Origin: Dyadobacter sp. NIV53
Lineage (GTDB): Bacteria > Bacteroidota > Bacteroidia > Cytophagales > Spirosomataceae
DNA: 64,000 nt
Assembly (NCBI RefSeq): GCF_019711195.1
Contig: NZ_CP081299.1
Coordinates: 682,001-746,000 of the forward strand
Direction of reading: 5' to 3'
Positions 51,160 to 61,151 of the stretch are shown here, piece by piece. Every line of letters starts with the position of its first letter. The stretch's first letter is position 1. A model generated the notes under the pieces. The model saw only the letters and a list, made by a program, of their open reading frames with translations, searched no databases and was not told the origin of the DNA. A program made the position numbers and the translations under genes.

Positions 51160-51570
51160 TTACTCCCGTATATACTTTGATACAGAATTTCGATCGCAAT
51201 AGGACAATATCAGTTCATTTTCACTTTGTATTATAGTCCAGATCAGGCAACCTGAACATTTGACATTAGGGCAGGAAAAACTATTGCCAGATTTTAATGT
51301 AATAAAATTTCCGTTCAGATTATAAAAAGTCGGTCCGCAGCAAAGCGGTGTACCTAAAATACTTATGGGAGAGCCATCCGTTTTAAAAATCAGGTAAATA
51401 CGCGAAGCAGAATTATCTTTTTTCCAAACTTTTTTTCCATTTACTATTTCCAGGTAAGATTCATGGCGCCATTTGCCAACAATTTTTTGGATGGCTGCTT
51501 CGGGATCAATACTATCCTTTTTGCAGCTGAAAATGATAATTATCAAAATAAAAAGAGATAACTTTTTCAT
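51160..51570 (-). CDS. Small lipoprotein (lipocalin-like size), function unknown
   Basis: 136 aa from ATG 51570, where MKKLSLFILIIIIFSC gives a clear lipoprotein signal; a longer frame upstream is not signal-like. After the lipid-anchored Cys, residues KIVGKWRHESYLEI and YLIFKTDG resemble the G-K-W start and strands of lipocalin-like lipoproteins common in Bacteroidota. Several cysteines (PLCCGP, CPNVKCSGC) could form disulfides. It stands alone between divergent or convergent neighbours. Confidence 0.75.
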   Translation of the reverse strand: MKKLSLFILIIIIFSCKKDSIDPEAAIQKIVGKWRHESYLEIVNGKKVWKKDNSASRIYLIFKTDGSPISILGTPLCCGPTFYNLNGNFITLKSGNSFSCPNVKCSGCLIWTIIQSENELILSYCDRNSVSKYIRE

Positions 51571-51698
51571 AAGGGGATAAATCATTTTGACGGACTTAAT
51601 TAAAGACCCATTTGGGCACCAATAGTTGGAATGTAAAATAATCACCAAACCTATTTTATAACAATAACAAGGCTGCAACTCAGCACACATCTAACCCT

Positions 51699-53138
51699 AT
51701 GAATTTTAAATTTATCAGAATAATCGCTTTTCAGGAATGGCGAACTGCTTTCCGAAGCAAAATCCCGCTTGTTTTATATGCGGTTTTGTTGGCCGTCATA
51801 CTGCTTTCTGCATTTACAGGCTGGCAGTATGTAAATGAGTTTAACAAGCAACAGGCCAATGCGCGCCACGACGTAAACGAACATTGGATGAACCAGCCCA
51901 ACCGGCACCCGCATCGTGTAGCGCATTACGGTTATCTCGTTTTCAGGGAAAAATCACCGCTTAGTTTCTTTGATTTTGGTTTGGACAGTTACGTCGGGAA
52001 TTCCGTTTTTCTGGAAGCGCACAGACAAAATACTGTCAATATGAGCGAAGCAGGGTTTTCCAACGGAATGCTTCGTTTTGGAGAACTCAGCATGGCGTTG
52101 GTATTTCAGTTACTGGTTCCGTTGTTTATTATTTTTATTGGCTTTCATACAGTTGCAGGGCTAAAACAAAATGGTGTACTCAAAATATTGTTAAGCCAGC
52201 GAGCTTCATATTTCGACATTTTGTTGGGTAAAACACTCGGGCTAACAGCCGTTAGCTGGGCTTTATTTTTGCCCGTGCTACTTCTCGGACTAATTACCGG
52301 CGTTACATTTCTTTACGGAGAAACAAGTACACTTCCGGTTGTTCGTATCGGTTTTCTTTTTCTGATTTATGGCTTGTATATGTTCATCGTTTCCCTGGCC
52401 GTTGTCGCTGTTTCGGCAATCAGTAAAAATGCTGCCAACGCATTGGTCCTGCTCGTATTGGCCTGGATCCTGTGTTTTATTGTTATTCCAAAAGGCGCTC
52501 AGACACTTGGAAACAACATTTACAATGCTCCTGATAAAATCGCTTTCGAAAATGCGATTGAAAAAGATGTAAGTGAACAAGGTGATAGCCACAATCCGGA
52601 TGACCCTCATTATGCACAATTAAAATCCGAAACTTTAAAAAAGTATGGTGTGGATTCCATTCAAAACCTGCCAGTCAATTATGGCGCACTGGTCATGCAG
52701 GAAGGGGAAAAAATTAGCTCAGGTATATATAATTCCCATTATGATAAACTGATCATCACATATAAATCCCAGAATTCCATCTCTGCAATTCTGGCTTTCA
52801 CTGACCCTTTCCTGGCAATTCGTAACATTTCAATGACAGTTTGCGGAGTTGATTTCGAAACTTATTCAGAATTTCAGAAGCAAACCGAAAACTATCGTTT
52901 TGAAAAAACCAGAAAAATCAATGAGATCCATTTAACAAAAATCAGTTATAAAAACGACCGCGATCAAAAAGCAGATCAGAGTAACTGGCAAAAACAGGCC
53001 GATTTTGAATTTAAACCTGTTTCAATTTTTGACACTTTAAAGAATGCCGCCCTGGGATTTGCAGCTTTATTAATCTGGGCCATTACAGGTTTTGCGGTAT
53101 TAAAATATATTTCTTCCATTCGTAAATACCAGTTATGA
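51699..53138 (+). CDS. ABC-2 type transporter permease (DUF3526-type) 1
   Basis: 479 aa. An N-terminal membrane segment (about residues 22-42) is followed by a large extracytoplasmic loop (about 43-140). Five more membrane helices lie at about 145-290, another large loop at about 290-440, and a final helix near 450-470. This is the topology of DUF3526/NosY-like ABC-2 permeases. The loop contains His-rich patches (NRHPHRVAHYGY). It is the first of three genes; its stop overlaps the next start (ATGA at 53135-53138). The cargo is unknown. Confidence 0.88.
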   Translation: MNFKFIRIIAFQEWRTAFRSKIPLVLYAVLLAVILLSAFTGWQYVNEFNKQQANARHDVNEHWMNQPNRHPHRVAHYGYLVFREKSPLSFFDFGLDSYVGNSVFLEAHRQNTVNMSEAGFSNGMLRFGELSMALVFQLLVPLFIIFIGFHTVAGLKQNGVLKILLSQRASYFDILLGKTLGLTAVSWALFLPVLLLGLITGVTFLYGETSTLPVVRIGFLFLIYGLYMFIVSLAVVAVSAISKNAANALVLLVLAWILCFIVIPKGAQTLGNNIYNAPDKIAFENAIEKDVSEQGDSHNPDDPHYAQLKSETLKKYGVDSIQNLPVNYGALVMQEGEKISSGIYNSHYDKLIITYKSQNSISAILAFTDPFLAIRNISMTVCGVDFETYSEFQKQTENYRFEKTRKINEIHLTKISYKNDRDQKADQSNWQKQADFEFKPVSIFDTLKNAALGFAALLIWAITGFAVLKYISSIRKYQL

Positions 53139-54526
53139 AACTGAGCAAAAAAGTATTGTTTCTTGAAGCAAAAAACTTCCTTTTGGGAAAAACTGTGCTA
53201 TGGGGCGCGTTAAGCCTGATGCTCTTTGGTATTTACGGTTTTTACCACGGCGATAATATGATCAGCAGGCAGGAACAAATAATTAGCAGAATTCCGGCCG
53301 TTCAACATGATCATCTGAAAAATATTACAATGCATGGACATGGCAAATCTGTGGGCACAACTGCATATTATCCATTCTTTTATACTGCCAATCCACCATC
53401 TGGCTGGGCAAAATTTTCAATTGGCCAGCGAGACATTAATCCATTTAACCTGAAAGTAAAAATATTGGGAATTGAAGGCCAGTTATATGATTCAGAGCTA
53501 ACCAATCCACTAACTTTACTCGTTGGGAATCTGGATGCGTCCTTTGTTTTCATCTTTCTTTTTCCACTTTTAATTATTGCCTTTACTTACAATGTCCTGT
53601 CGGAAGAGCAGGAAAGTGGTGTCTGGAAAATAGTCCGAACCAGTTCGGTTTATACCATTCAGGTGATTTTAAACAAATTGCTGATCCGGCTGGCTGTCCT
53701 CCTGTTAACCTCAGTTGCCGTTTTTGCAACAGGCGTTTTCTATTTAAGTTTACCACTCTCCTATCCTACTTTACAGCTCGGTCTGGTTATTCTGGCTTAC
53801 CACATTTTCTGGTTTTTGCTGGCAGTCCTGATAATTTCTTTGGGCAAAAGTTCTTCGTTCAATGCAACGGCACTGGTCTGTATATGGATTTTCCTGTGCA
53901 TACTTTCACCCGGAATTGCCAACGTTGCCATTAACCGCCTGATACAAATTCCGGAAGCACAGCAAACTGCCATAAAACAGCGCGAGGGTTATCACGAGAA
54001 ATGGGATATGCCTAAAAAACCTACTATGGAAACATTTTATGTGGTTTATCCGCAATACCGGAAATATCCGATCCCTGAAAATGAATATTCAGCCGGCTGG
54101 TATTATGCCATGCAATTCGCCGGAGATGCCGAGTCGGAACATTCCTCTGCTGGGTTATTTGAAAAACTGGCGAAAAGGCAGGCGTTGTCCGAAACCATTG
54201 GTCATTTCAATCCGGTCATTGCGGCACAGCAGCTTTTGAATAAAATTGCAAATACGGACCTGGCAAGTCATGTACAATATCTGCAATCAGTAAAAAGGCA
54301 CCATAAACAGCTTAGAGAATATTTTTATCCCGCCATTTTTGAGGAGAAATTAACTGAAAACCTTGACTGGAACAGATATCCGGAATACAAAACCATTGGT
54401 TACCAGGCCGGTCCATTATTACCAGGAATATTGCCATTGCTGGTTTTATCAATCTTGCTGATACCGGTTTCAGCCGTACTATTTAAAAGAAACTTTATAC
54501 AACTTACAGATAAACAAAATGCTTGA
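53135..54526 (+). CDS. ABC-2 type transporter permease (DUF3526-type) 2
   Basis: 463 aa, same overall plan as the preceding permease: one N-terminal helix, a large outer loop with HDHLKNITMHGHGK, a central helix bundle (about 130-270), a second loop, and a last helix near 430-450. EEQESGVWKIVRTSS in the cytoplasmic coupling region is typical of ABC-2 permeases. It overlaps both neighbours (4 bp with the first permease, 8 bp with the ATPase gene), indicating tight translational coupling into a heterodimeric exporter. Confidence 0.88.
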   Translation: MKLSKKVLFLEAKNFLLGKTVLWGALSLMLFGIYGFYHGDNMISRQEQIISRIPAVQHDHLKNITMHGHGKSVGTTAYYPFFYTANPPSGWAKFSIGQRDINPFNLKVKILGIEGQLYDSELTNPLTLLVGNLDASFVFIFLFPLLIIAFTYNVLSEEQESGVWKIVRTSSVYTIQVILNKLLIRLAVLLLTSVAVFATGVFYLSLPLSYPTLQLGLVILAYHIFWFLLAVLIISLGKSSSFNATALVCIWIFLCILSPGIANVAINRLIQIPEAQQTAIKQREGYHEKWDMPKKPTMETFYVVYPQYRKYPIPENEYSAGWYYAMQFAGDAESEHSSAGLFEKLAKRQALSETIGHFNPVIAAQQLLNKIANTDLASHVQYLQSVKRHHKQLREYFYPAIFEEKLTENLDWNRYPEYKTIGYQAGPLLPGILPLLVLSILLIPVSAVLFKRNFIQLTDKQNA

Positions 54527-55214
54527 AGCTAAAAATTTAAGTAAAACTTACGGAAATCATATTGCCCTGCATAACCTCAACCTGACTATAAAGGAAGGTG
54601 AAATATTCGCTTTGCTGGGCCAGAATGGTGCAGGAAAAACCACTACCATTAATCTGTTTCTTGGTTTTATTGAACCCACTTCCGGCACCGCAGCTATCAA
54701 CGGAGTATCTGTGGCTGAACACCCGGAAGAAACGAAGAAATTCCTGGCTTACATTCCTGAAACTGTCATGTTATACCCTAACCTGACAGGCCTCGAAAAT
54801 CTTGAATATTTCTCATCACTGGCCGGATTTGACTATACTAAAAAAGAACTGTACGGACTGCTGACAACGGCTGGCCTGCAAAGCCAGGCATACGATCAGA
54901 AACTGGCTGGTTATTCAAAGGGAATGCGACAAAAAGTGGGTATCGCGATTGCAGTAGCTAAAAAAGCAAAAGTCCTGTTGCTCGACGAACCAACAAGCGG
55001 GCTCGACCCAAAAGCATCCAATGAATTTTCAGAAATACTTAAAAATCTGGCAGCAAACGGGACAGCAATTTTAATGGCTACGCATGATATTTTCAGGGCA
55101 AGGGAAGTAGCTGACACGATCGGGATTATGAAAGAAGGAAATCTGGTTTCCATTATTAATGCAGAAGATATATCGGCAAATGAACTAGAAACACTATACC
55201 TGCAAGCTGTCTGA
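54519..55214 (+). CDS. ABC transporter ATP-binding protein
   Basis: 231 aa ATPase partner of the two permeases. Walker A GQNGAGKTT is near residue 34, the Q-loop region near YIPETVMLYPNLTG, the signature YSKGMRQKVG near 128, Walker B VLLLDEPTSGLDP near 148, and the H-loop in MATHD. This is the CcmA/NosF-like type of exporter ATPase. The start overlaps the upstream permease stop by 8 bp. A terminator lies about 20 bp after the stop. Confidence 0.95.
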   Translation: MLEAKNLSKTYGNHIALHNLNLTIKEGEIFALLGQNGAGKTTTINLFLGFIEPTSGTAAINGVSVAEHPEETKKFLAYIPETVMLYPNLTGLENLEYFSSLAGFDYTKKELYGLLTTAGLQSQAYDQKLAGYSKGMRQKVGIAIAVAKKAKVLLLDEPTSGLDPKASNEFSEILKNLAANGTAILMATHDIFRAREVADTIGIMKEGNLVSIINAEDISANELETLYLQAV

Positions 55215-55235
55215 TAATTAAACATATATAGTTTA

Positions 55236-55277
55236 AAATCGGGCAGGGAATTACCAAATCCTCTGCCCGATTTATTT
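55236..55277. terminator. Terminator after the ABC exporter operon
   Basis: AAATCGGGCAG (55236-55246) pairs with CTGCCCGATTT (55263-55273), with an AT-rich tail on each side. It may serve both the ABC operon and the convergent RND operon. Confidence 0.75.
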
Positions 55278-55481
55278 AAAACATGTTATGATCAATCCTG
55301 AAAATTGCTGTAAGCCGGCCAATTTCAATATTCCTGTACAGACTGGTTTTACATACTTTACCTAACTCATTAGCCTGCATCCGGAAAGACATATGCAAAC
55401 TTTTCGATAAAGAAAATAGCAGATAATTTATTACCAAAAACCTCTTGGTAAAAGGCATACCCAGAATTTAATATTTGATTT
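55278..55481. other. Region between ABC and RND operons
   Basis: Contains only a 60-codon minus-strand frame (55276-55458) without any recognisable feature; probably non-coding. Confidence 0.4.
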
Positions 55482-58400
55482 TTAACTCTTTTTCCTGTAA
55501 GCCCAGTAGAATATTTGCGGTAACACGGTAAATGATAAAAACATACAGATCAGAAGTCCACCAACGATCATAATAGCGAGCGGCTTTTGAATTTCGGAAC
55601 CCATCCCATTGGAAAGCGCAGCCGGAAGCAGCCCGAGAGAACCCATTAAGGCAATCATGATCACCGGGCGTATCCTTCCATAGATCCCGTCGGAAATCGC
55701 CTGCCTCAGCGGAAGCCCATGAAGTAGATTGTCCTTCATGACATGGACCAGAATAATTCCGTCAATCGTGCAAACTCCGAATAAAATAATGAACCCGATT
55801 CCCGCAGAAATACCGAATATCGTTCCAGTCATCCATAGTGAAAGAAAACCTCCAACGAATGCAAACAGAATAGTAATGAGGGAAATCAGGGTGTCTTTTG
55901 CATTCCCAAAATTCATGTATAACAGAAAAATGATCAGTACTAAGGCAGCAGGAATGATAACCGACAATTGTTTGGTTGCCCGTTCTTTACTTTCAAATTC
56001 ACCTGCCCATACAACTTTGGTATTTTTAGAAAATCTGACATTTTCCTTTACTACTTTCTGTGCCTCAGCAATGGTACTTCCCATATCACGGCCATCAATA
56101 CTGAAACCAATTCCAATGTAACGGCTGCTTCCTTCGCGGTATATAAATGCAGGCCCGGTTTTGGTACTGATCGTGGCGATTTCCTTCAACGGAACCTGGT
56201 GGTTGTCAAGAGAAGGAATGATAATGTTGCCAATTTCTTCTTCGGTGTCACGGTATTCTTTCTGGTAACGGATTGTTATATCAAACATACGGTCATTTTC
56301 ATAAAAAACTGATGCCGCTTTTCCACCAATCGTCATCTCAATGACCGCCTGTGCATCTGCCATTGATACTCCATGGCGAGCCATTCTGGCTTCATCCAGT
56401 TTAATTGCAAGTTCAGGGATCCCGATGTTACGGTAAACCAGAATATCAGCAACACCATCTACTTTATGCAGGTTATCAGCCACCTGATCTGCCAGATTTT
56501 CCATATCATTGAGATCGTCCCCAAAAATTTTTATCACCAGTGAGCTTTTTACACCCGCCACATATTCTTCCACATTATCCTGTATCGGCTGGCTGAATCC
56601 AAGAGATAAACCCGGAAAAGATGACAGGACTTCCTTCATCTCACGCAGCAGCTCGTCTTTTTTAATATGCCTTTTCCATTCTGATTCCGGCTTTAACTGA
56701 ATATGAAATTCATTGTTAAAAAAGCCCGTCGGGTCGGTACCGTCGTTGGGCCTTCCTGTCTGGCTCATCACAAATTTCACTTCCTGAAACGAGCGTAAAG
56801 TATCCCGGAGCACATTACCCGTTTTCACCGATTGTTCCAGATTAATACTGTTTGGCAGTGTTGCCCTGACATAAATAGCACCTTCATTTAGTTTGGGAAT
56901 AAATTCCGTACCGTATGTCAGGAACCGGCCTATACAAACCAAAAACAAAATCACAAACGTGCTCATAACCAACCTTTTGTTACGCTCACTCCACAAGTAT
57001 AATTTAAAGATGTTACTCCTGAAAAAATGGACGACCGGATTTTTAACTTCCGTAACATTTTTCCTTAATAGCACTTTACACATTGCCGGAACAAAGGTCA
57101 GGCTCAAAATCAGAGAGCCTATCAATGCATAACCGAGCGTAAATGCAAGCGGAGTAAACATTTTCCCTTCTACTTTTTGAAAAGAAAAAATAGGCAGAAG
57201 CGCAACGATCAGTATTATTTGTGCAAAGAAAATATGAGAAGCCACGTCCTTTACACTACGTTTCATGAGGCCCAGTTTGGACATTTTATTGAACCGGTCA
57301 ACGCCAAGCCGGAGTGAGCTTTTTTCAAGATCCACATATATCTTCTCAACAATGACCATAGTACCTTCCAGCAGTAAACCAAAGTCAATGGCACCCAGTG
57401 AGATCAGGTTTGCGGGCAATCCCTGGATGCGAAGCATTGTGATCGCAAAAAGAAAGGATAACGGAATAACCAAAGCAACGGTTACGGTTGTACGCCAGTT
57501 GAAAAGGAAGACAAAAACGATAATGGAAACCAGTACAATACCTTCTGCAAGGTTGTGGGTCACAGTATTTACCGTTGCGTTCACCAGTTCGGTGCGGTCT
57601 ATAACGGGCACAATTTTCACATCAGACGGCAGGATACGGTTGTTCAGTTCATCAATGGTTTTTTGAAGTTTAACAATTACATCGCTTGGATTTTCTCCGC
57701 GAAGCATCACCACGATCCCTTCAACCAGATCTTTGTCTTCACCAAGCCCAACCTGCCCCAGCCTTGGTTTGGCGGTGATATTCACTTCGGCAACCTGTTT
57801 TACGTGCACCGGCGTCGAACCTCTTACACTGATCAGGATGTTTTCGATATCCTGCGTGCTTTCCAGTAAACCCATGCCGCGTACCACATAAGCCTGGTCG
57901 CCTTTCTGGATCACATCTCCGCCCACATTGATATTACTTTTCCCAATTGCTTCGTACACATCCAATGGCGTGAGATTGTATTGTGCAAGCAATGCCGGAT
58001 TAACCCTGACCTCGTATATTTTTTCTTCCCCGCCAAAACTGGCAACATTGGCAACACCAGGCACCGCCACCAGTTCCCGTTCAATCACCCATTCCTGCAG
58101 GGCAGTAAGTTCTTTTACAGGACGGTCGCTTTTCAGTACATACCTGAAAATTTCCCCTGTTGCGCCATATGGCGGTTCAATCTCAGCCTCTGCACCTTTG
58201 GGAAGGTCAATATTTCTCAGGCGGGTGGATGCATACTGCTGTGCGTAAAAATCTTCTACTTTGTCCTCAAATAAAACCGTTACAACCGATAGCCCAAATA
58301 GCGAAATAGAACGCACTTCCGATTTCTTCGGAATTGTATTCATCTCTTTCATCACCGGAAGAGTTATGAACTTTTCTATTTCTTCTGCACTTCTGCCCGG

Positions 58401-58568
58401 CCACTGGGTAATGATCCTGGCCCTTGTATTGGTTACATCCGGAAATGCTTCAATGGGTGTATTGATATAGCTCACAATGCCTGCTACCGCCAGAACAGCA
58501 GTCATAAAGAATACGATCATCGTATTCTTTAAAGAGAACGCAACGATGCTTAGTGTTAACTTTTGCAT
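55482..58568 (-). CDS. czcA: Heavy-metal efflux RND transporter, inner-membrane pump
   Basis: 1028 aa, 12 membrane helices with two large periplasmic loops, as in CzcA/CusA pumps. In TM4, GAIDFGLLLEGTMVIVEKI supplies D395, E401 and E408. The D...D...E proton-relay motif of CzcA-type (divalent cation) pumps is thus present with the middle Asp replaced by Glu. The Ala-rich TM4 of copper/silver CusA pumps is not seen, so Zn/Co/Ni export is more likely than Cu/Ag. The gene follows the adaptor by 10 bp in the order C-B-A. Two-component genes further upstream on the same strand probably control it. Confidence 0.9.
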   Translation of the reverse strand: MQKLTLSIVAFSLKNTMIVFFMTAVLAVAGIVSYINTPIEAFPDVTNTRARIITQWPGRSAEEIEKFITLPVMKEMNTIPKKSEVRSISLFGLSVVTVLFEDKVEDFYAQQYASTRLRNIDLPKGAEAEIEPPYGATGEIFRYVLKSDRPVKELTALQEWVIERELVAVPGVANVASFGGEEKIYEVRVNPALLAQYNLTPLDVYEAIGKSNINVGGDVIQKGDQAYVVRGMGLLESTQDIENILISVRGSTPVHVKQVAEVNITAKPRLGQVGLGEDKDLVEGIVVMLRGENPSDVIVKLQKTIDELNNRILPSDVKIVPVIDRTELVNATVNTVTHNLAEGIVLVSIIVFVFLFNWRTTVTVALVIPLSFLFAITMLRIQGLPANLISLGAIDFGLLLEGTMVIVEKIYVDLEKSSLRLGVDRFNKMSKLGLMKRSVKDVASHIFFAQIILIVALLPIFSFQKVEGKMFTPLAFTLGYALIGSLILSLTFVPAMCKVLLRKNVTEVKNPVVHFFRSNIFKLYLWSERNKRLVMSTFVILFLVCIGRFLTYGTEFIPKLNEGAIYVRATLPNSINLEQSVKTGNVLRDTLRSFQEVKFVMSQTGRPNDGTDPTGFFNNEFHIQLKPESEWKRHIKKDELLREMKEVLSSFPGLSLGFSQPIQDNVEEYVAGVKSSLVIKIFGDDLNDMENLADQVADNLHKVDGVADILVYRNIGIPELAIKLDEARMARHGVSMADAQAVIEMTIGGKAASVFYENDRMFDITIRYQKEYRDTEEEIGNIIIPSLDNHQVPLKEIATISTKTGPAFIYREGSSRYIGIGFSIDGRDMGSTIAEAQKVVKENVRFSKNTKVVWAGEFESKERATKQLSVIIPAALVLIIFLLYMNFGNAKDTLISLITILFAFVGGFLSLWMTGTIFGISAGIGFIILFGVCTIDGIILVHVMKDNLLHGLPLRQAISDGIYGRIRPVIMIALMGSLGLLPAALSNGMGSEIQKPLAIMIVGGLLICMFLSFTVLPQIFYWAYRKKS

Positions 58569-58578
58569 GAAATTATTT

Positions 58579-59676
58579 TTATTTATCCGAATTCAGTACT
58601 TCGTAAAAAAGGAGAAGCTGATTATTGATGACTACTTTTTCGCCTGCTGCAATACCACTCTTAAAGAAAACGCGGTCGTTATCCTTGACGTCAACGATTA
58701 CTTTACGTGGTTCCAGGGTATTATCAGGTTTTTGAATAAGCACATAATTTTCATTATTGTAAAAAATCAGTGCGGCAGATGGAATACCAATTGCCTGTTC
58801 ACTAAGGCTTTTCCTTATAACTGCTTCAATAGTAAGTCCCGGTTTCAATTTCAGGTCCTTATTTGGCATTCTTATCCGTGCTTTCAAAACTCGCTCCTGC
58901 GGATCAAGAACCTGTGAGATTTCTGAAATTGTGCCGTCAAAAGTTTCGTCCGGATAAGCCTTTGATTTTATGACGGCTTTCATTCCTTTTTGTACGAAAG
59001 GCAGGTCTACGGCATAAATGTTCGTCGTTATCCAGACGTCCGACAGATCAGAAATCGTAAAAAGGTCCGATTCATTTCCACTGATCTGCGTTCCTGAGGA
59101 AATATTATTTTCAACCACATAACCACCCACAGGAGATTTGATCTGAAACACACCTTTTTCAGAACTTGCATTGTAAAGCGATAGATTAGCCTGGATTTTT
59201 TCAATTTCTGTTTTGAGTATATCTACTTCACTTTGTGATTCAAAAAGGTCTTTTTCAGAGGCAATGCGGTCGCCGAACATGGATTCTGAAACAGCCAGTT
59301 TTCTTTTCGCTACTGTGAGCCGCGATTCCAGTGTTTTGCTCTGAGCGTTCAGGTCACTCAGTTCTATACTTCTAAGCTCTGCCAGAACCTGTCCTTTTAA
59401 AACTCTGTCACCAAGAGAAAAATAGGTTTTTGTTACAATTCCTTTTACCAGACTGGCATAATGCACAACCTGATTGGGGTTATATTCAATCTGGCCGTTC
59501 AACCGGATAGATTGCGTAACAGGTTCAAGAACTGCGGGATAAGTAACAATTTTAGTAGGCAGGATCGAAGCCGAAACAGGTTTTTCTTTTACTACTTCTT
59601 CTGTATTTTTATAACAGGAGGCCAAAGTAGCGGACAGCGCAAAAAAGGCCAACAGATAGCGGGTTGATGTAAACAT
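58579..59676 (-). CDS. czcB: RND periplasmic adaptor (membrane fusion protein)
   Basis: 365 aa. Lipoprotein signal with TLASC (Cys near residue 21). The order is beta-barrel and lipoyl half motifs (VKGIVTKTYFSLGDRVLKGQVLAEL), an alpha-hairpin of about 65 residues (residues 105-165), the second lipoyl half (GVFQIKSPVGGYVVENNISSGT), and a beta-barrel and membrane-proximal domain. It lacks the Met-rich N-terminal domain of CusB. It links the inner-membrane pump to the TolC-like channel encoded just upstream. Confidence 0.9.
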   Translation of the reverse strand: MFTSTRYLLAFFALSATLASCYKNTEEVVKEKPVSASILPTKIVTYPAVLEPVTQSIRLNGQIEYNPNQVVHYASLVKGIVTKTYFSLGDRVLKGQVLAELRSIELSDLNAQSKTLESRLTVAKRKLAVSESMFGDRIASEKDLFESQSEVDILKTEIEKIQANLSLYNASSEKGVFQIKSPVGGYVVENNISSGTQISGNESDLFTISDLSDVWITTNIYAVDLPFVQKGMKAVIKSKAYPDETFDGTISEISQVLDPQERVLKARIRMPNKDLKLKPGLTIEAVIRKSLSEQAIGIPSAALIFYNNENYVLIQKPDNTLEPRKVIVDVKDNDRVFFKSGIAAGEKVVINNQLLLFYEVLNSDK

Positions 59677-59740
59677 GATGATTATATTGAAATTTTTCCG
59701 GATTTACAGAAATGAAAATATTCAGGGACAAGAGGGCTTT

Positions 59741-61066
59741 TTACTCATTCACTTCTGCCGCGGTGGCATGGTTTAATTCTTCAAGACTATCCTGCAACTG
59801 TTTTAAGGTTAGTAAAATGGTTTTTTTGTTAGATATGTAGGCATCGAAGAAATCAAGATATTCAACCATATTGATCTGTCGCTGAACATAATACGTGGTA
59901 TAGGACTGAAAGACATGATCCAGATCTGTGATGTAAGCCGTGTCCAGATTCTGGTAAGCAGTAAGGCTTTTTTGCAGATCACGGAAAGTTCCGGTTACCT
60001 CAGCTTCTATGACCCTGTTCTTTTGCTGTGTCTCAACCTTTGATTTTTCAATCCCGATCTTACTTTCCAGAATGGCGCCCTGGTTTTTGTTGAAAACCGG
60101 CACATCAAATCTTAACCCGAACCCAAAGAAGTTTAACAAGAAATTACCCCCGCGGTCGTAGTTCAAACCCAGAGTCAGATCCGGCTTTCGCCGGGCGTAT
60201 TCATAGTCAAATGTTTTTTGCGCCAGGTTTTGCTGCAAAATGCTGATCCTACCATCCGGCCGGTTTTCCGCCGCAATTGAAATCAGGTTATCCAGTGACA
60301 ACCTGCCCGGTAAATTTGTATTGAACTGATCCGGCACATCCGCAATCAGATATGTATCGGAAGGAAGATTGAGTAAAACAGATAATTCCTTTTGAATACC
60401 ATGTACTTCCTTTTGCGCCTCAACAATCTGCTGGTTCAGGTCAAGCTTTAATGCTTTTAGGCGAAACAGTTCCGGTTTGTTCAGATTTCCCTGAGCGTAC
60501 TGCTTTTCAAATGACAAAAGCAGTTTGGTGAGCTCGATATGCTGCGTAGTCAGAACGCTTAAATAAGATTGCTGAAAAGAGAGTTCATACAGATTTTTGC
60601 GAAGCTGCGTTTTTAATTCCCTGATCAGTTCCGAAAAATAAACCGTGGTGATATCGCGTGAAACAGATTCCAGGGCTATCCGCTTTTTTCGCTTGCCACC
60701 GGTTTTTATAAGCTGTGAAAGTTCGGCAGTAAACTCACGGTTTTTACCAAAATTTCCGATCAGCCCAGGAATAGATTCTCCCGAAGAAAGCTGGTTTTTT
60801 GTGGCCCACAAATTTAATTCATCCAGGCTAAATTCCGGATTAGGCCAAAGTTTTGCCTGAATGATCTGTGCCTCTGCCTGTTGTATATTCAGCTTTTGGG
60901 CAACCAGTTCCAGGTTATTGTTCAAAAATAAAGCTTCTGCCTCTTTTTTGGAAATCCTCAAAGTGTCACCTGAAGCGGCAGCCGAGCCCGAAAAACCAAT
61001 AGCAAAAACCAGCATAATGACTGCTGCAAAATTGTACTTCACAAATTTATTGTTTGTTGAAAGCAC
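59741..61066 (-). CDS. czcC: TolC-family outer-membrane channel of the RND system
   Basis: 441 aa. Signal peptide ends near residue 32 (SAAAS). The two repeated outer-membrane-efflux halves are evident: AEALFLNNNLELVAQKLNIQQAEAQIIQAKLWPNPEFSL near residue 45, and the second half from LISIAAENRPDGRISILQQNLAQ. Long coiled helices rich in Gln and Leu follow each. The frame opens with GTG at 61066; no ATG precedes the signal core. It is the first gene of the C-B-A set. Confidence 0.9.
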   Translation of the reverse strand: MLSTNNKFVKYNFAAVIMLVFAIGFSGSAAASGDTLRISKKEAEALFLNNNLELVAQKLNIQQAEAQIIQAKLWPNPEFSLDELNLWATKNQLSSGESIPGLIGNFGKNREFTAELSQLIKTGGKRKKRIALESVSRDITTVYFSELIRELKTQLRKNLYELSFQQSYLSVLTTQHIELTKLLLSFEKQYAQGNLNKPELFRLKALKLDLNQQIVEAQKEVHGIQKELSVLLNLPSDTYLIADVPDQFNTNLPGRLSLDNLISIAAENRPDGRISILQQNLAQKTFDYEYARRKPDLTLGLNYDRGGNFLLNFFGFGLRFDVPVFNKNQGAILESKIGIEKSKVETQQKNRVIEAEVTGTFRDLQKSLTAYQNLDTAYITDLDHVFQSYTTYYVQRQINMVEYLDFFDAYISNKKTILLTLKQLQDSLEELNHATAAEVNE

Positions 61067-61151
61067 AAAATTAGCCGCGCAACATTAGAGCATTCTTTGA
61101 ACTGAATTATAATTACATGAGAGCAACATTAGAAACAGATGAGAAAATTAC

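Noticed and set aside
55276..55458. 60-codon minus-strand frame between the ABC and RND operons
   Set aside because: No recognisable family, no signal, overlaps terminator flank; probably non-coding.
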